Origin: Massilia sp. erpn
GTDB taxonomy: Bacteria; Pseudomonadota; Gammaproteobacteria; Burkholderiales; Burkholderiaceae_D
Length of the DNA: 64,000 nucleotides
Reading direction: 5' to 3'
Assembly: GCF_024400215.1 (NCBI RefSeq)
Contig: NZ_CP053748.1
Coordinates: 6,084,116 to 6,148,115 of the forward strand
In this document: piece by piece, positions 27,493 through 36,780 of the stretch
Layout: every line of letters starts with the position of its first letter
Position numbering within the stretch: position 1 is the first letter of the stretch
Made by a program: the position numbers and the translations under genes
The notes under the pieces: generated by a model
The model's database searches: none
What the model saw: only the letters and a program-made list of their open reading frames with translations
What the model was told of the DNA's origin: nothing

Positions 27493-28482
27493 TTAATTGA
27501 CGGATTTACCATCACCCAATATCTGGACTATGGTCGTTTGAAATTTCTCCGATTCATCGTGATGAATCTGATGTCCGGAGTTTTCAAATAAGAACAGCCC
27601 CTTCTTTGGCGCCTGCAATTTCGCAAAATAATCTTGCGTGATTCTCGTGGACGTTTGAATGTCGTTTTTTCCAACAAAGAAATAGATTGGACAGTCAACC
27701 TTCTTCAAAGTCTTTGGCAAATCGGTATTCATCACCTCGTTCCATACAGGCGACCAGGTTTTGGACCACTGGAGAAAACCGGCCCTGAACCCATCGCTTG
27801 TGACATTCTTCTTCCCATCCTTATAAAAAAGCCATTTCCTCAAATAAAACAGGTCTTCATCGGTTTTGAAAGGAATGTTCACACTGGCCAATTCCTTGCT
27901 GGCGAGGGCATTGTCTTGAAAATATGCTTTCAGAATTTCAAGCGACTCCTTTTCGCTTGCCAACTGGCTGACGACGGGATTGGAGGCAAAATACGCGTGC
28001 AGCAATTCCGGATGGTTTTTAACGATATGGAATCCCAAGACGTTACCCCAGGAGCTTCCCAGCAAATAGATTTTCTGCTGGTTTAATTTCTTTCTAACAA
28101 ACTCCACAACCTGGAGCGTATCCTCCTGCATTTGACCAACCGATGGCTGGACTGGCGAAGGATTCAATTTCAACGTTTTGCCGGCATCCCTTTGATCCCA
28201 TTGAACAATCGTAAATTTGTCCTTTAAAACGCCCGTAAAAGACTCCGCATTATTCATCAGGGAACTGCCCGGCCCGCCAGACAAAAATAGCAGCACCGGC
28301 TTGCTTGCATCATTTGTCTTGATTTGCACGAACTGCTTGATCCCGCCGATTTCGGGCGTCAGCAGCTCATCGATTTCAGTGGAAAGGTTTTTCGGCTCCG
28401 GCTCTTTGATATGTTGAGCTTTGCATCCGAAAAATGGAGTCATGACCGCAAACAACGCTACGAGCAAGTGTTTTTTCATCAT
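27493..28482 (-). CDS. Alpha/beta-hydrolase lipoprotein, probably acquired by transfer
   Basis: A 329-residue protein with a lipoprotein signal (M-M-K-K-H-L-L-V-A-L-F-A-V-M-T-P-F-F-G-C). The hydrolase core shows S-G-G-P-G-S-S (oxyanion motif), nucleophile elbow G-S-S-W-G-N and the catalytic His in S-G-H-Q-I-H-H, close to proline iminopeptidase-like enzymes. Base composition is clearly lower in GC than all neighbours and Lys/Asn/Ile use is high, in the style of Bacteroidota or Firmicutes genes. A second Met codon (28479) is an equally good start. Substrate unknown. No insertion sequence or integrase is seen beside it. Confidence 0.82.
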   Translation of the reverse strand: MMKKHLLVALFAVMTPFFGCKAQHIKEPEPKNLSTEIDELLTPEIGGIKQFVQIKTNDASKPVLLFLSGGPGSSLMNNAESFTGVLKDKFTIVQWDQRDAGKTLKLNPSPVQPSVGQMQEDTLQVVEFVRKKLNQQKIYLLGSSWGNVLGFHIVKNHPELLHAYFASNPVVSQLASEKESLEILKAYFQDNALASKELASVNIPFKTDEDLFYLRKWLFYKDGKKNVTSDGFRAGFLQWSKTWSPVWNEVMNTDLPKTLKKVDCPIYFFVGKNDIQTSTRITQDYFAKLQAPKKGLFLFENSGHQIHHDESEKFQTTIVQILGDGKSVN

Positions 28483-28573
28483 AGGATTTAGAGTTGTGGA
28501 TATCAGACCGGAACCGCGCTGTTCACTTTATCACCACTTGCGGCACGCCCCTAGCAACATCGCCGGACGCAAT

Positions 28574-29578
28574 TTACGCCCACGCAGGACGAAGCGGTGG
28601 TTCCTGCATTTTCGCAATTTGCTCCCGAAGCTCAAGAATACGGTCTTGCCAGTAGCGCACCGTACCGAACCAGGGGAAGGCGACGGGGAAGGCGGGGTCG
28701 GACCAACGACGGGCAATCCAGGCGCTATAGTGAAGCAGGCGCAAGGTACGCAGTGCCTCGATCAGCTGCAGCTCCCGGTCATCGAATTCGCTAAAGGTCT
28801 CGTAACCACGCAGGAGTGCAGCGAGCTGCTTGCGCGCATCGGCCTCATCGCCCGATAGCAGCATCCACAGGTCTTGGATGGCCGGCCCCGAGCGGCTATC
28901 GTCAAAGTCGACAAAATGGGGGCCGTCGTCAGTCCACAAAACGTTCCCGGCATGGCAGTCGCCATGCAGTCGCAACATCTGAACATTGCCCGCGCGTTGA
29001 TACGCGCTACTGACCGCCTCCAACGCCTGGTCTGCGACGCTGATCCAGGCGGTTCGCAATTCTTCTGGCAGCCAACTGCCGTCAAGCAGGAATTGGCGCG
29101 ACGCAAAACCAAAACTTTGAATGTCGAGAGCGGGGCGCGCCTGATAGACGCTGGTCGCGCCTATGGCGTGAATGCGGCCGAGGAAACGCCCCATCCACTC
29201 AAGCGTGCCCTCCCGGTCCAATTCCGGCGCCCGGCCGCCGCGTTTCGTGAAGACGGCAAACCGGTGCCCTTCAAAATGGTGCAGGGTGCGCTCACTGAAA
29301 CTTAAAGGCGGAACAACCGGAATCTCATCCCCGGCCAAATCCAGCGTAAAGCTGTGCTCTTCAAGGATGGCGGCATCGCTCCAGCGCCCGGGCCGATAAA
29401 ACTTGACCACGTATTGCTTGCTGTCCTCGCTCCATACCTGATAGACGCGATTCTCGAAACTGTTCAACTGATGGAGGCGGCCATCGCAGGCGATCCCCAG
29501 GCTTTCTATTGCGCTGAACATGCACTCAGGAGTCAGGTCGGCATATGGTGTTTCGATATTTTCTTGTTTGATATCCAC
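28574..29578 (-). CDS. srkA: Stress response kinase A (SrkA/YihE, APH-fold kinase)
   Basis: A 334-residue kinase of the aminoglycoside-phosphotransferase fold. The order matches SrkA: Q-L-N-S-F-E-N-R-V-Y-Q-V near the start, catalytic Lys in Y-V-V-K-F-Y-R-P-G-R-W, the loop L-H-G-D-C-H-A-G-N-V-L-W with catalytic Asp and Asn, and F-V-D-F-D-D-S for metal binding. E. coli SrkA is a Ser/Thr kinase that counters stress-induced cell death. The length equals the family norm. It is on the same strand as the transferred hydrolase but 90 bases away, with a separate promoter likely. Confidence 0.92.
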   Translation of the reverse strand: MDIKQENIETPYADLTPECMFSAIESLGIACDGRLHQLNSFENRVYQVWSEDSKQYVVKFYRPGRWSDAAILEEHSFTLDLAGDEIPVVPPLSFSERTLHHFEGHRFAVFTKRGGRAPELDREGTLEWMGRFLGRIHAIGATSVYQARPALDIQSFGFASRQFLLDGSWLPEELRTAWISVADQALEAVSSAYQRAGNVQMLRLHGDCHAGNVLWTDDGPHFVDFDDSRSGPAIQDLWMLLSGDEADARKQLAALLRGYETFSEFDDRELQLIEALRTLRLLHYSAWIARRWSDPAFPVAFPWFGTVRYWQDRILELREQIAKMQEPPLRPAWA

Positions 29579-29723
29579 GGGAGAGTCACTTGATAACGTT
29601 GGTCACGCATCCGATGCAAGGATGGTAGGCCGGGGGAATTCCGCATGCCGCCACGGTAAAGGTGGGAAAGGGGGCGGCGACAGCGTATACTAGCGCCTTC
29701 CATCAAAATACAGAGCAAAAACC

Positions 29724-30413
29724 ATGCAACTCGACCAGCCCCTGAGCGAAAAAGAATTCGACGAACTCGACCAGTTCCTGCTGAGCGACCGCAGCCCCGA
29801 AGACTCCATGACCATGGACCATCTGCACGGCTACCTGACGGCCATCGCCATCGGTCCCGAAACCATCATGCCGGCCGAATGGCTGCCGCGCGTGTGGGGC
29901 GAAGACGGCAAGCAAGCGCCCAAATTCAAGAACGGCAAGGAAGAGGAACGCATCGTCAACCTGATCATGCGCTTCATGAACGAAGTGCTGGTGACGTTTG
30001 AAGTCGCGCCCAAGGAATTCGAACCGCTGTTCGTCGAGCACGAACATGAAGGCCAGACCCTGATCGACGCCGAAGCCTGGTGCTGGGGCTTCTGGGAAGG
30101 CATGGAGCTGCGTTCCGGCTCCTGGGACGAGATCTGGGATTCCGAGATTGCCGACCTGATGCAGCCGATCTACCTGCTGGGCGCTGACGAAATCAAGGAA
30201 GAGGAACTGCCCCTGGTCGAAGATCCGCACAAGGCGCATAAATTGGCGCTGGACCTGGAAGCGAATCTGCCGACCATCCACAAATTCTGGGTGCCGCGCC
30301 GCAAGGCCGGCGTCAGCACCGTCAAGCGCGAAGACCCCAAAGTCGGCCGCAACGACGACTGCCCCTGCGGCAGCGGCAAAAAATACAAGAAATGCCACGG
30401 CGCCGACGCCTGA
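29724..30413 (+). CDS. UPF0149 (YgfB/YecA) family protein with C-terminal SEC-C zinc motif
   Basis: A 229-residue protein. The N-terminal three-quarters are the YecA/YgfB-type helical domain: [15 protein letters not shown], then W-C-W-G-F-W-E-G-M. The C terminus carries the SEC-C motif [18 protein letters not shown], a zinc-binding tag also found at the end of SecA. Members may act in protein secretion or quality control; the role is not settled. It runs toward the repeat cluster at 30443. Confidence 0.88.
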   Translation: MQLDQPLSEKEFDELDQFLLSDRSPEDSMTMDHLHGYLTAIAIGPETIMPAEWLPRVWGEDGKQAPKFKNGKEEERIVNLIMRFMNEVLVTFEVAPKEFEPLFVEHEHEGQTLIDAEAWCWGFWEGMELRSGSWDEIWDSEIADLMQPIYLLGADEIKEEELPLVEDPHKAHKLALDLEANLPTIHKFWVPRRKAGVSTVKREDPKVGRNDDCPCGSGKKYKKCHGADA

Positions 30414-30442
30414 GTCCGCTTCCCCTTTGATCTAGCACAAAA

Positions 30443-30538
30443 AATGTCCCACCCTGGTGTCAGGCACTGGGGTAGGACATTCTTTGATTCAGCTCAAACA
30501 ATGTCCGACTCTGGTGCCTGACACCAGGGTGGGACATT
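30443..30538. repeat. Tandem palindromic intergenic repeat, cluster 2 (two units)
   Basis: Two units of the same palindrome as at 24848: 30443-30481 (AATGTCC to GGACATT) and 30500-30538, the latter with CTGGTG, CCTGA loop and CACCAG in the centre. The units are joined by CTTTGATTCAGCTCAAAC and flanked by TTTGATCTAGCACAAA before and TTTGATTTGGCGCAAA after. The links are thus copies of one another as well, so the whole repeat unit is about 57 bases. As in cluster 1 the site lies between convergent genes (UPF0149 and orn). Confidence 0.87.
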
Positions 30539-30569
30539 GTTTGATTTGGCGCAAACAGGCGGTGGGGGG

Positions 30570-31154
30570 TTACAGCTTGATGAAGTGCTCGCGGTAGTGC
30601 TTCAGTTCTTCGATGGATTCGAGGATGTCGGCCAGCGCGGTGTGCTTCTGGGCTTTTTTGAAGCTGGAGACCACTTCCGGCTTCCAGCGGCGGCCCAGCT
30701 CCTTCAACGTGGAGACGTCGACGTTGCGGTAGTGGAAGAAGGCTTCGAGCTTTGGCATGTAGCGCACCATGAAGCGGCGGTCCTGGCCGATGGTGTTGCC
30801 GCACATCGGCGATTTGCCCTGCGGTACCCATTGCTTCATGAAGGCGATGAACTCGGCTTCGGCCTGGGCTTCGCTGATGGTCGAGGCTTTGACGCGGTCG
30901 ATCAGGCCGGAGCGGCCGTGCGTGCCCTTGTTCCAGGAATCCATGGCGTCCAGCGTGGCGTCGGACTGGTGGATGGCCAGGACCGGGCCTTCGGCCAGCA
31001 CGTTCAGGTGCATGTCGGTGACAACCATTGCCACTTCGATAATGCGGTCGGTGTCCGGCTCCAGGCCGGTCATCTCCATATCGACCCAGACCAGGTTCAT
31101 TTCATTTGGACGGGGAGCGGCAGCGGTTGCAGTGACTTGGTTCTCTTGTGACAT
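30570..31154 (-). CDS. orn: Oligoribonuclease
   Basis: A 194-residue DEDDh exonuclease that degrades very short RNAs, including pGpG, the breakdown product of cyclic di-GMP. I use the ATG at 31154 (M-S-Q-E-N-Q); an upstream Met at 31181 is possible. Motifs: [11 protein letters not shown] (Asp, Glu), I-I-E-V-A, then H-T-A-L-A-D-I near the end with the catalytic His and Asp. The C-terminal half ([22 protein letters not shown]) is standard. It is divergent from the M48 protease gene at 31207. Confidence 0.96.
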   Translation of the reverse strand: MSQENQVTATAAAPRPNEMNLVWVDMEMTGLEPDTDRIIEVAMVVTDMHLNVLAEGPVLAIHQSDATLDAMDSWNKGTHGRSGLIDRVKASTISEAQAEAEFIAFMKQWVPQGKSPMCGNTIGQDRRFMVRYMPKLEAFFHYRNVDVSTLKELGRRWKPEVVSSFKKAQKHTALADILESIEELKHYREHFIKL

Positions 31155-31206
31155 AATTCTCTCTCGGCATGGCCTAAACAATCCGCCATTTTCTCACAGG
31201 CATAGA

Positions 31207-32478
31207 ATGTATTCACACGCGTTTTCGATTTTGTTTGTTTCTTTCCTGGCGCTGACCCTGGTGCTGCGCTTCTGGCTCGCCTCGCGCCACATCCGCCACG
31301 TGCTGTCGCACCGCGCCGCCGTGCCGGCCGAATTCGCGGAAAAAATCCCGCTGGCGGCACACCAGAAGGCGGCCGATTACACGGTGGCCAAGACCAAGTT
31401 CGGCATGCTGACCATGCTGGTGAATACCGCCATCCTGATCGGCTTCACGCTGCTGGGCGGCCTGCAATGGCTGTCGGTCGAGGTGTATAAGCTGAGCGGC
31501 GGCGGCATGGGCTACCAGATCGGCCTGATCGTCGCCTTCGCCCTGCTCTCCGGCCTCTTGGAGCTGCCGTTCGACTACTACCGCCAGTTCAATCTGGAGC
31601 AGGACTTCGGCTTCAACAAGATGAGCAAAGCCCTCTTCCTCAAGGATCTGCTGACCAATACCCTGGTGGGCGCGGCGATCGGCCTGCCGCTGGTGTGGGT
31701 GGTGCTGACCCTGATGGAGAAAAGCGGCGAATTGTGGTGGCTGTATGCCTGGTTTGTGTGGAGTGGCTTCCAGCTCCTGATGATGGTGCTGTTCCCGACC
31801 GTGATTGCACCTCTGTTCAATAAATTCACGCCGCTGGCCGACGAGTCGCTGAAGTCACGCATCGAAGGCTTGATGCAGCGCGTGGGCTTCGCCTCCAAAG
31901 GCCTGTTCGTGATGGACGGCTCGAAACGCAGCGCGCACGGCAACGCCTACTTCTCCGGCTTCGGCGCCAACAAGCGCATCGTCTTCTTCGACACCCTGCT
32001 CTCGCGCCTGGCGCCGCAGGAGATCGAGGCGGTGCTGGCGCATGAACTGGGCCACTTCAAGCTGAAACACATCATCAAGCGCATCGCCATGATGTTCGCC
32101 GTCTCGCTGGCCTTCCTGGCCCTGCTCGGCTTCCTGAAAAACCAGGTGTGGTTCTTCACTGGCCTGGGCGTGGCGCCGCTGATCGTGCCGGGCCAGAGCA
32201 ACGACGGCATGGCCCTGATCCTGTTCATGCTGACCCTGCCCGTGTTCACCTTCGTGTTCGGCCCTTTGACGTCGCTCAGCTCGCGCAAGCATGAATTCGA
32301 GGCCGACGCTTTCGCCGCCCATCACACCGATGCGCGCGACCTGGTGTCGGCCCTGGTCAAGATGTATGAGGACAATGCCTCGACCCTGACCCCGGACCCG
32401 CTGCACTCGGCCTTCTACGATTCGCATCCGCCGGCCAGCGTGCGCATCCGCCAATTGAATCTGGCGGTGGCTCCATGA
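31207..32478 (+). CDS. M48 (Ste24-type) membrane metalloprotease
   Basis: A 423-residue zinc protease from the ATG at 31207; longer in-frame readings from 30769 overlap orn on the other strand. It has about six or seven membrane helices and the active-site motif H-E-L-G-H at 279-283, with the third zinc ligand in S-R-K-H-E-F-E-A-D-A-F-A (about 362). The motif pattern (P-F-N-K-F-T-P-L, S-K-R-S-A-H-G-N-A-Y-F-S-G-F) is that of Ste24/CAAX-type M48A enzymes rather than HtpX. In bacteria the role is probably membrane protein quality control. Overlaps the phhB start by four bases. Confidence 0.9.
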   Translation: MYSHAFSILFVSFLALTLVLRFWLASRHIRHVLSHRAAVPAEFAEKIPLAAHQKAADYTVAKTKFGMLTMLVNTAILIGFTLLGGLQWLSVEVYKLSGGGMGYQIGLIVAFALLSGLLELPFDYYRQFNLEQDFGFNKMSKALFLKDLLTNTLVGAAIGLPLVWVVLTLMEKSGELWWLYAWFVWSGFQLLMMVLFPTVIAPLFNKFTPLADESLKSRIEGLMQRVGFASKGLFVMDGSKRSAHGNAYFSGFGANKRIVFFDTLLSRLAPQEIEAVLAHELGHFKLKHIIKRIAMMFAVSLAFLALLGFLKNQVWFFTGLGVAPLIVPGQSNDGMALILFMLTLPVFTFVFGPLTSLSSRKHEFEADAFAAHHTDARDLVSALVKMYEDNASTLTPDPLHSAFYDSHPPASVRIRQLNLAVAP

Positions 32479-32828
32479 GCGCGGCCATCCGCGATGCCGC
32501 CGCGCTGCGCGCCCTGGACTGCGCCCACGCCACGCAAGCCCTGGCTGCGGCTGAAGCTGCGCGCCTGGCTGCCCTGCTGGACGGCTGGCAGATCGAACAG
32601 GGCAAGCTGGCCAAGACCTTCGGCTTCGCCAACTATTACGAGACCATGGCTTTTGTGAACGCGCTGGCCTTCATCGCCCACGGCCAGGACCACCATCCCG
32701 AGCTGACGGTCGGCTATAAAAACTGCGCCGTGCGCTACGACACCCATTCGGTGGGCGGCCTCTCGCTCAACGATTTCATCTGCGCGGCCCGCATCGACAC
32801 CTTGCGGCAGAAGGCGGTGCAGGCATGA
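32475..32828 (+). CDS. phhB: Pterin-4a-carbinolamine dehydratase
   Basis: A 117-residue enzyme that recycles the pterin cofactor of phenylalanine hydroxylase. The active-site region [13 protein letters not shown] and [13 protein letters not shown] are exactly family-like. Genes on both sides overlap by four bases (ATGA), so it is translated with the M48 protease and rsgA. No phenylalanine hydroxylase is in the window. Confidence 0.92.
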   Translation: MSAAIRDAAALRALDCAHATQALAAAEAARLAALLDGWQIEQGKLAKTFGFANYYETMAFVNALAFIAHGQDHHPELTVGYKNCAVRYDTHSVGGLSLNDFICAARIDTLRQKAVQA

Positions 32829-33721
32829 GCAAGACGATTCGCCTCGGCACCATCATCGCCGCCCACGGCCGCCACTACCTGGCCGAATCGGAGGGCGTGC
32901 GCCTGCAATGCGTCACGCGCGGCAAGAAGACCAATGTGGCGGTGGGCGACAGCGTGCGCCTGACCCTGACCTCGCCCGACCAGGCGGTGATCGACGCCAT
33001 CGAAGAGCGCAAGACCCTGCTCTACCGCTCCGACCAGTACAAGTCCAAGCTGCTGGCGGCGAACTTGACGCAGCTGTTTATCGTGGTCGCCACCGAACCG
33101 AGTTTTTCCGACGACCTGGTGTCGCGCTCCCTGGTGGCGGCGGAAGCGGCCGGCATCACTGCGCACCTGATCCTGAACAAGACCGACGTCACCGATTCCC
33201 TGCCGCGCGCGCGCGAACGGCTGCAGGTGTATACGGCCATGGGCTATCCGCTGCACGAAGTGTCGGCGCGCGCCGAGCCGGAAGCCACGGTGGCCAAGCT
33301 GGCGCCGCTGCTGGCCGGCCAGTCCTCCATCCTGATCGGCCAGTCCGGCATGGGAAAGTCCTCGCTGATCAATCTCTTGGTGCCGGATGCCGATATCGCC
33401 ACGCGCGAAATCAGCGAGGCGCTCGACACCGGCAAGCACACCACCACCTTCACCCGCCTGTACCACCTGGGCGAGGATGGCTGCGTGATCGATTCGCCGG
33501 GCTTCCAGGAATTCGGCCTGTACCATTTGAGCGAAGGCATGCTGGAGCGGGCTTTCCGCGACTTCGCGCCACACCTTGGACATTGCAAGTTCTACAACTG
33601 CCGCCACCTGAGCGAACCACAATGCAGCGTGCTGGCGGCCGTCGAAGAAGGCAAGATCGCGCGCATGCGCCACACTTTATACGGCCAGCTGCTGCACGAA
33701 TCCGCACAAACGCTTTATTAA
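32825..33721 (+). CDS. rsgA: Small ribosomal subunit biogenesis GTPase RsgA
   Basis: A 298-residue circularly permuted GTPase acting late in 30S maturation. The order is OB-fold (residues 1-70), G4 motif L-N-K-T-D-V, then G1 motif [10 protein letters not shown] (about 173), G3 D-S-P-G-F, and a C-terminal zinc knuckle ([15 protein letters not shown]). The length is slightly short of the E. coli protein (350), mostly for lack of an N-terminal extension. Last gene of the M48-phhB-rsgA group. Confidence 0.95.
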   Translation: MSKTIRLGTIIAAHGRHYLAESEGVRLQCVTRGKKTNVAVGDSVRLTLTSPDQAVIDAIEERKTLLYRSDQYKSKLLAANLTQLFIVVATEPSFSDDLVSRSLVAAEAAGITAHLILNKTDVTDSLPRARERLQVYTAMGYPLHEVSARAEPEATVAKLAPLLAGQSSILIGQSGMGKSSLINLLVPDADIATREISEALDTGKHTTTFTRLYHLGEDGCVIDSPGFQEFGLYHLSEGMLERAFRDFAPHLGHCKFYNCRHLSEPQCSVLAAVEEGKIARMRHTLYGQLLHESAQTLY

Positions 33722-33804
33722 TGTAACTCACCCCGCACAGCCGGCGCCTGCTGCCTTACAATGCTTTGCATTGGCTTGCAAAGCCGGCACTAACGGGAAT
33801 GACG

Positions 33805-36645
33805 ATGGAGATGTTCGCTGTCGATGACGACGTGGCGCAATGGGAGCTGGCCCTCTTGCCCTTGCGTGGCGTCGCCCGTCTGCCGGTGCTGCTGCCGCTG
33901 GCCTGGCATCTGCGCCAGCGCGACAGCGCGCGCGCCGAAGCCTTCGCCGCCGAAGCCCTGGCCCTGCTGGCACAAACCCGTCTCGATGCCGATGCCTGTA
34001 GCCTGATCAGTGCCCGCCTGCACCTGGTGCAGGGCGAGGCGCGCTGGCTGCAGGGCCGCCTGGACGAAGCGGCCGCGCTGGCGGCCCAGGCGCTGGCGGC
34101 GGCGCAAGCCCTGGACGATCCCGCCAGCCGCGGCGACGCCCATTGGCTGCAAGCCTGGATCGCCGTCGACCGCGGCGAACACCGGCGCTGCGACGAGGAA
34201 TTGGCGCTGTGCGCGGAAGCCGCGCGCGGCGCCGGCGACCAGGAAAGGCTGGCCGTGGCAGAAGGCGCCAGCGCGCGCTGGGCCGTCCTGCACGATCCGC
34301 GCGCCGCGGCGGTGCGCTGGGGTGCCCACTTCGCGCGCAAGACCGAGCGCCTGTCGCTGGCCGCCGCCACCTGGATCAGCGACTATATGGGCCTGGCCGC
34401 CAGCCAGGTCAACGACTTCGGCGCCGCCGCCAGCCACTACATCCACTGCTACGAATCGGCGCTGGAAACCGGCCAGCTGCGCGCCGCCATCATCGCCGCC
34501 ACCAATATCGGCGAAGACTTCTGCATCCTCAACGACCACCATGCGGCGCTGGAATGGATGCAGTGCGCGCTCGACCTGGCGCGCCCCACCGGCTGGCCGC
34601 GCAGCATCGGCGCCTGCCTGATGCACACCGCCGACACCATGCGCCGCCTGGGCCGCATGGACGCCGCCGACGAGCTGCTGCGCGAGGCGCTGGCGATCCT
34701 GGCCCCCGTGTCCGGCGCGCGCAGCTATGCCATCGCCCTGCAGTATCTGGGCGACCTCTCGCTCGACCGCAGCCAGCATTCCTCGGCGCTGGATGCCTTC
34801 CTGCGCCTGCAGGGCCGGGCCGAAGTCCTGAACCAGCCCGACTTTCTGAGCGTGGCGCGGCGCGGCCAGGCGCATGCCCTGTCCTGCCTGGGCCGCGCCC
34901 AGGAGGCGCTGGATACCGCGCTGGACGCCGTGCATCTGGCGGCCGAGGAAGGCAATGCCCATCACCAGATCGCCGCGCTGCGCGTGCTGGCGCTGATCTA
35001 CAGCCAGCACGCGCTGCCGCCGCCGCAAGGCATGACGGCGCTGAATCCGCCGCTGCACTATCTGCACCAGGCCTTGCACGTGGCCGCCACGGTGGACGGC
35101 TATATCGTGCCGGGCGACCTGTACGAAGCCCTGGCCCACGAATACGCGCGCGCCGCCCATTACGAACAGGCTTACGAGATGGCGCTGGCCGCCAGCGCCG
35201 CGCGCGAACGCACCCACAGCCAGGAAGCCACCAACCGCGCCATCGCCATGCAGGTGCACCACCAGACCGAGCATGCGCGCGCCGAAGGCCATCACCACCG
35301 CGAGCTGGCGGCGTCCGAAGCGCGCCGCGCCGAGGTGCTGCAGCAGACCAGCGCCACGCTGGAACGCCTGTCGGCCATCGGCCAGGAAGTGACCACCCAC
35401 CTGGACGCCGGCGCCGTGTTCCGCGTGCTGAACCGCCATGTGCATGCCCTGCTCGCGGCCAATACCTTCGTCATCTACCTGTGCGACCCGGACGGGGCGC
35501 GCCTGAGCCGCGCCTTCGGCGTGGAGGATGGTCAGTCCCTGCCCGAGAACTCGCTGCCGCTCGACCATCCCACCGCCTACTCGGTGCGCTGCCTGCTGGA
35601 GCGGCGCGAAATCTACCTGGAGAACACGGCCCACCTGCAGCATCCGGTGGCCGCCGTCACGCCCGGCACGCAAGTCAGCGTCAGCGCCCTCTTCGTGCCG
35701 CTGCTGGCGGGCGAGCGCGTGCTGGGCGTGATGACGGTGCAGGCCATGCACGCCAATGCCTATGGCGAGCGCGAAAGGCTGATCTTCCGCACCCTGTGCG
35801 CCTATGGCGCCATCGCGCTGGACAACGCCCACGCCTACCGCCAGCTGAAGGACGCGCAAAGCCAGCTGGTCTCGCAGGAAAAACTGGCGGCCCTGGGCTC
35901 CCTGATGGCGGGCGTGGCGCACGAGCTGAATACGCCGATCGGCAACAGCCTGCTGATCGCCAGCACCCTGGAACACAAGACGGCCGACCTGGAGGTGGCG
36001 ATGAACGGCCCCGGCCTGCGCCGCTCCGAACTGGCGGCCTATATCGCCGATGCGCGCAAGGCCTCCGAGCTGGTGATGCGCGGCCTGCACAGCGCGGCCG
36101 ACCTGGTAAACAGTTTCAAGCAGGTGGCCGTGGACCGCACCACGGAGCAGCGCCGCAACTTCAATCTGCACCAGGTCACGCATGAAATCGTGGCGACCAT
36201 GATGAACCGCATCCGCGCCTCCAACCACAGCATCGCCTTCGAGGTGCCGCAGCTGCTGGCGCTGGACAGCTATCCCGGCCCCTTCGGCCAGGTCATCACC
36301 AATTTGATCAACAACGCCCTGCTGCACGCCTTCGAAGGCCGCGAGAACGGCCGCATGCGCCTGGAAGCCAGCACACCGGTGGAGGGCCGGGTGCAGATCT
36401 GTTTCAGCGACGACGGCGACGGCATCGCGCCCGAACACCTGGGCCGCATCTTCGATCCCTTCTTCACCACCAAGCTGGGTCAGGGCGGCAGCGGCCTGGG
36501 GCTGTCGATCAGCTATAACATCGTCAGCTCGCTGCTGGGCGGGCAGATCGCCGTCAGCAGCAGCAGCGCCGGCACCGCCTTCACGCTGGACCTGCCGCTG
36601 ACGGCGCCCGTGCACGATCCGGAGCGCGCGGCTTCTATCTACTAA
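33805..36645 (+). CDS. Large soluble sensor histidine kinase with TPR-like and GAF domains
   Basis: A 946-residue protein. The ATG at 33805 has GGGA six bases upstream; ATG at 33799 is also possible. The N-terminal half (about 1-480) is Ala-rich helical repeats of TPR type (for example Q-Y-L-G-D-L-S-L-D-R-S-Q-H-S-S-A-L-D-A-F), then a coiled coil, a GAF domain (about 520-690), and a kinase core with A-L-G-S-L-M-A-G-V-A-H-E-L-N-T-P (His706), N-box N-L-I-N-N-A-L-L-H and G-box G-G-S-G-L-G-L-S. No membrane helix or receiver is present, and no response regulator gene lies beside it. The signal and partner are unknown. Confidence 0.86.
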   Translation: MEMFAVDDDVAQWELALLPLRGVARLPVLLPLAWHLRQRDSARAEAFAAEALALLAQTRLDADACSLISARLHLVQGEARWLQGRLDEAAALAAQALAAAQALDDPASRGDAHWLQAWIAVDRGEHRRCDEELALCAEAARGAGDQERLAVAEGASARWAVLHDPRAAAVRWGAHFARKTERLSLAAATWISDYMGLAASQVNDFGAAASHYIHCYESALETGQLRAAIIAATNIGEDFCILNDHHAALEWMQCALDLARPTGWPRSIGACLMHTADTMRRLGRMDAADELLREALAILAPVSGARSYAIALQYLGDLSLDRSQHSSALDAFLRLQGRAEVLNQPDFLSVARRGQAHALSCLGRAQEALDTALDAVHLAAEEGNAHHQIAALRVLALIYSQHALPPPQGMTALNPPLHYLHQALHVAATVDGYIVPGDLYEALAHEYARAAHYEQAYEMALAASAARERTHSQEATNRAIAMQVHHQTEHARAEGHHHRELAASEARRAEVLQQTSATLERLSAIGQEVTTHLDAGAVFRVLNRHVHALLAANTFVIYLCDPDGARLSRAFGVEDGQSLPENSLPLDHPTAYSVRCLLERREIYLENTAHLQHPVAAVTPGTQVSVSALFVPLLAGERVLGVMTVQAMHANAYGERERLIFRTLCAYGAIALDNAHAYRQLKDAQSQLVSQEKLAALGSLMAGVAHELNTPIGNSLLIASTLEHKTADLEVAMNGPGLRRSELAAYIADARKASELVMRGLHSAADLVNSFKQVAVDRTTEQRRNFNLHQVTHEIVATMMNRIRASNHSIAFEVPQLLALDSYPGPFGQVITNLINNALLHAFEGRENGRMRLEASTPVEGRVQICFSDDGDGIAPEHLGRIFDPFFTTKLGQGGSGLGLSISYNIVSSLLGGQIAVSSSSAGTAFTLDLPLTAPVHDPERAASIY

Positions 36646-36710
36646 TCTAGCAATTCTCACACCCGCCATATTATCCACGCCGCGTCTGGCCGGGCGCCAA
36701 AGAAAACCCG

Positions 36711-36716
36711 TATAAT
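36711..36716 (+). promoter_or_regulatory. -10 element upstream of argF
   Basis: A perfect TATAAT lies 64 bases before the argF start, with no strong -35 seventeen bases upstream. No clear ARG box was recognised. Evidence is a single hexamer, so confidence is modest. Confidence 0.4.
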
Positions 36717-36780
36717 GGTTTTTTCAAGGCTGGCCGGACGGCGCCCTGCCGTCCACGGCCACGCATCAAAAATTGCCACC

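Noticed and set aside
33790..36678. A 962-codon open frame on the minus strand
   Set aside because: It is antisense to the TPR/GAF histidine kinase, which has all its kinase motifs.
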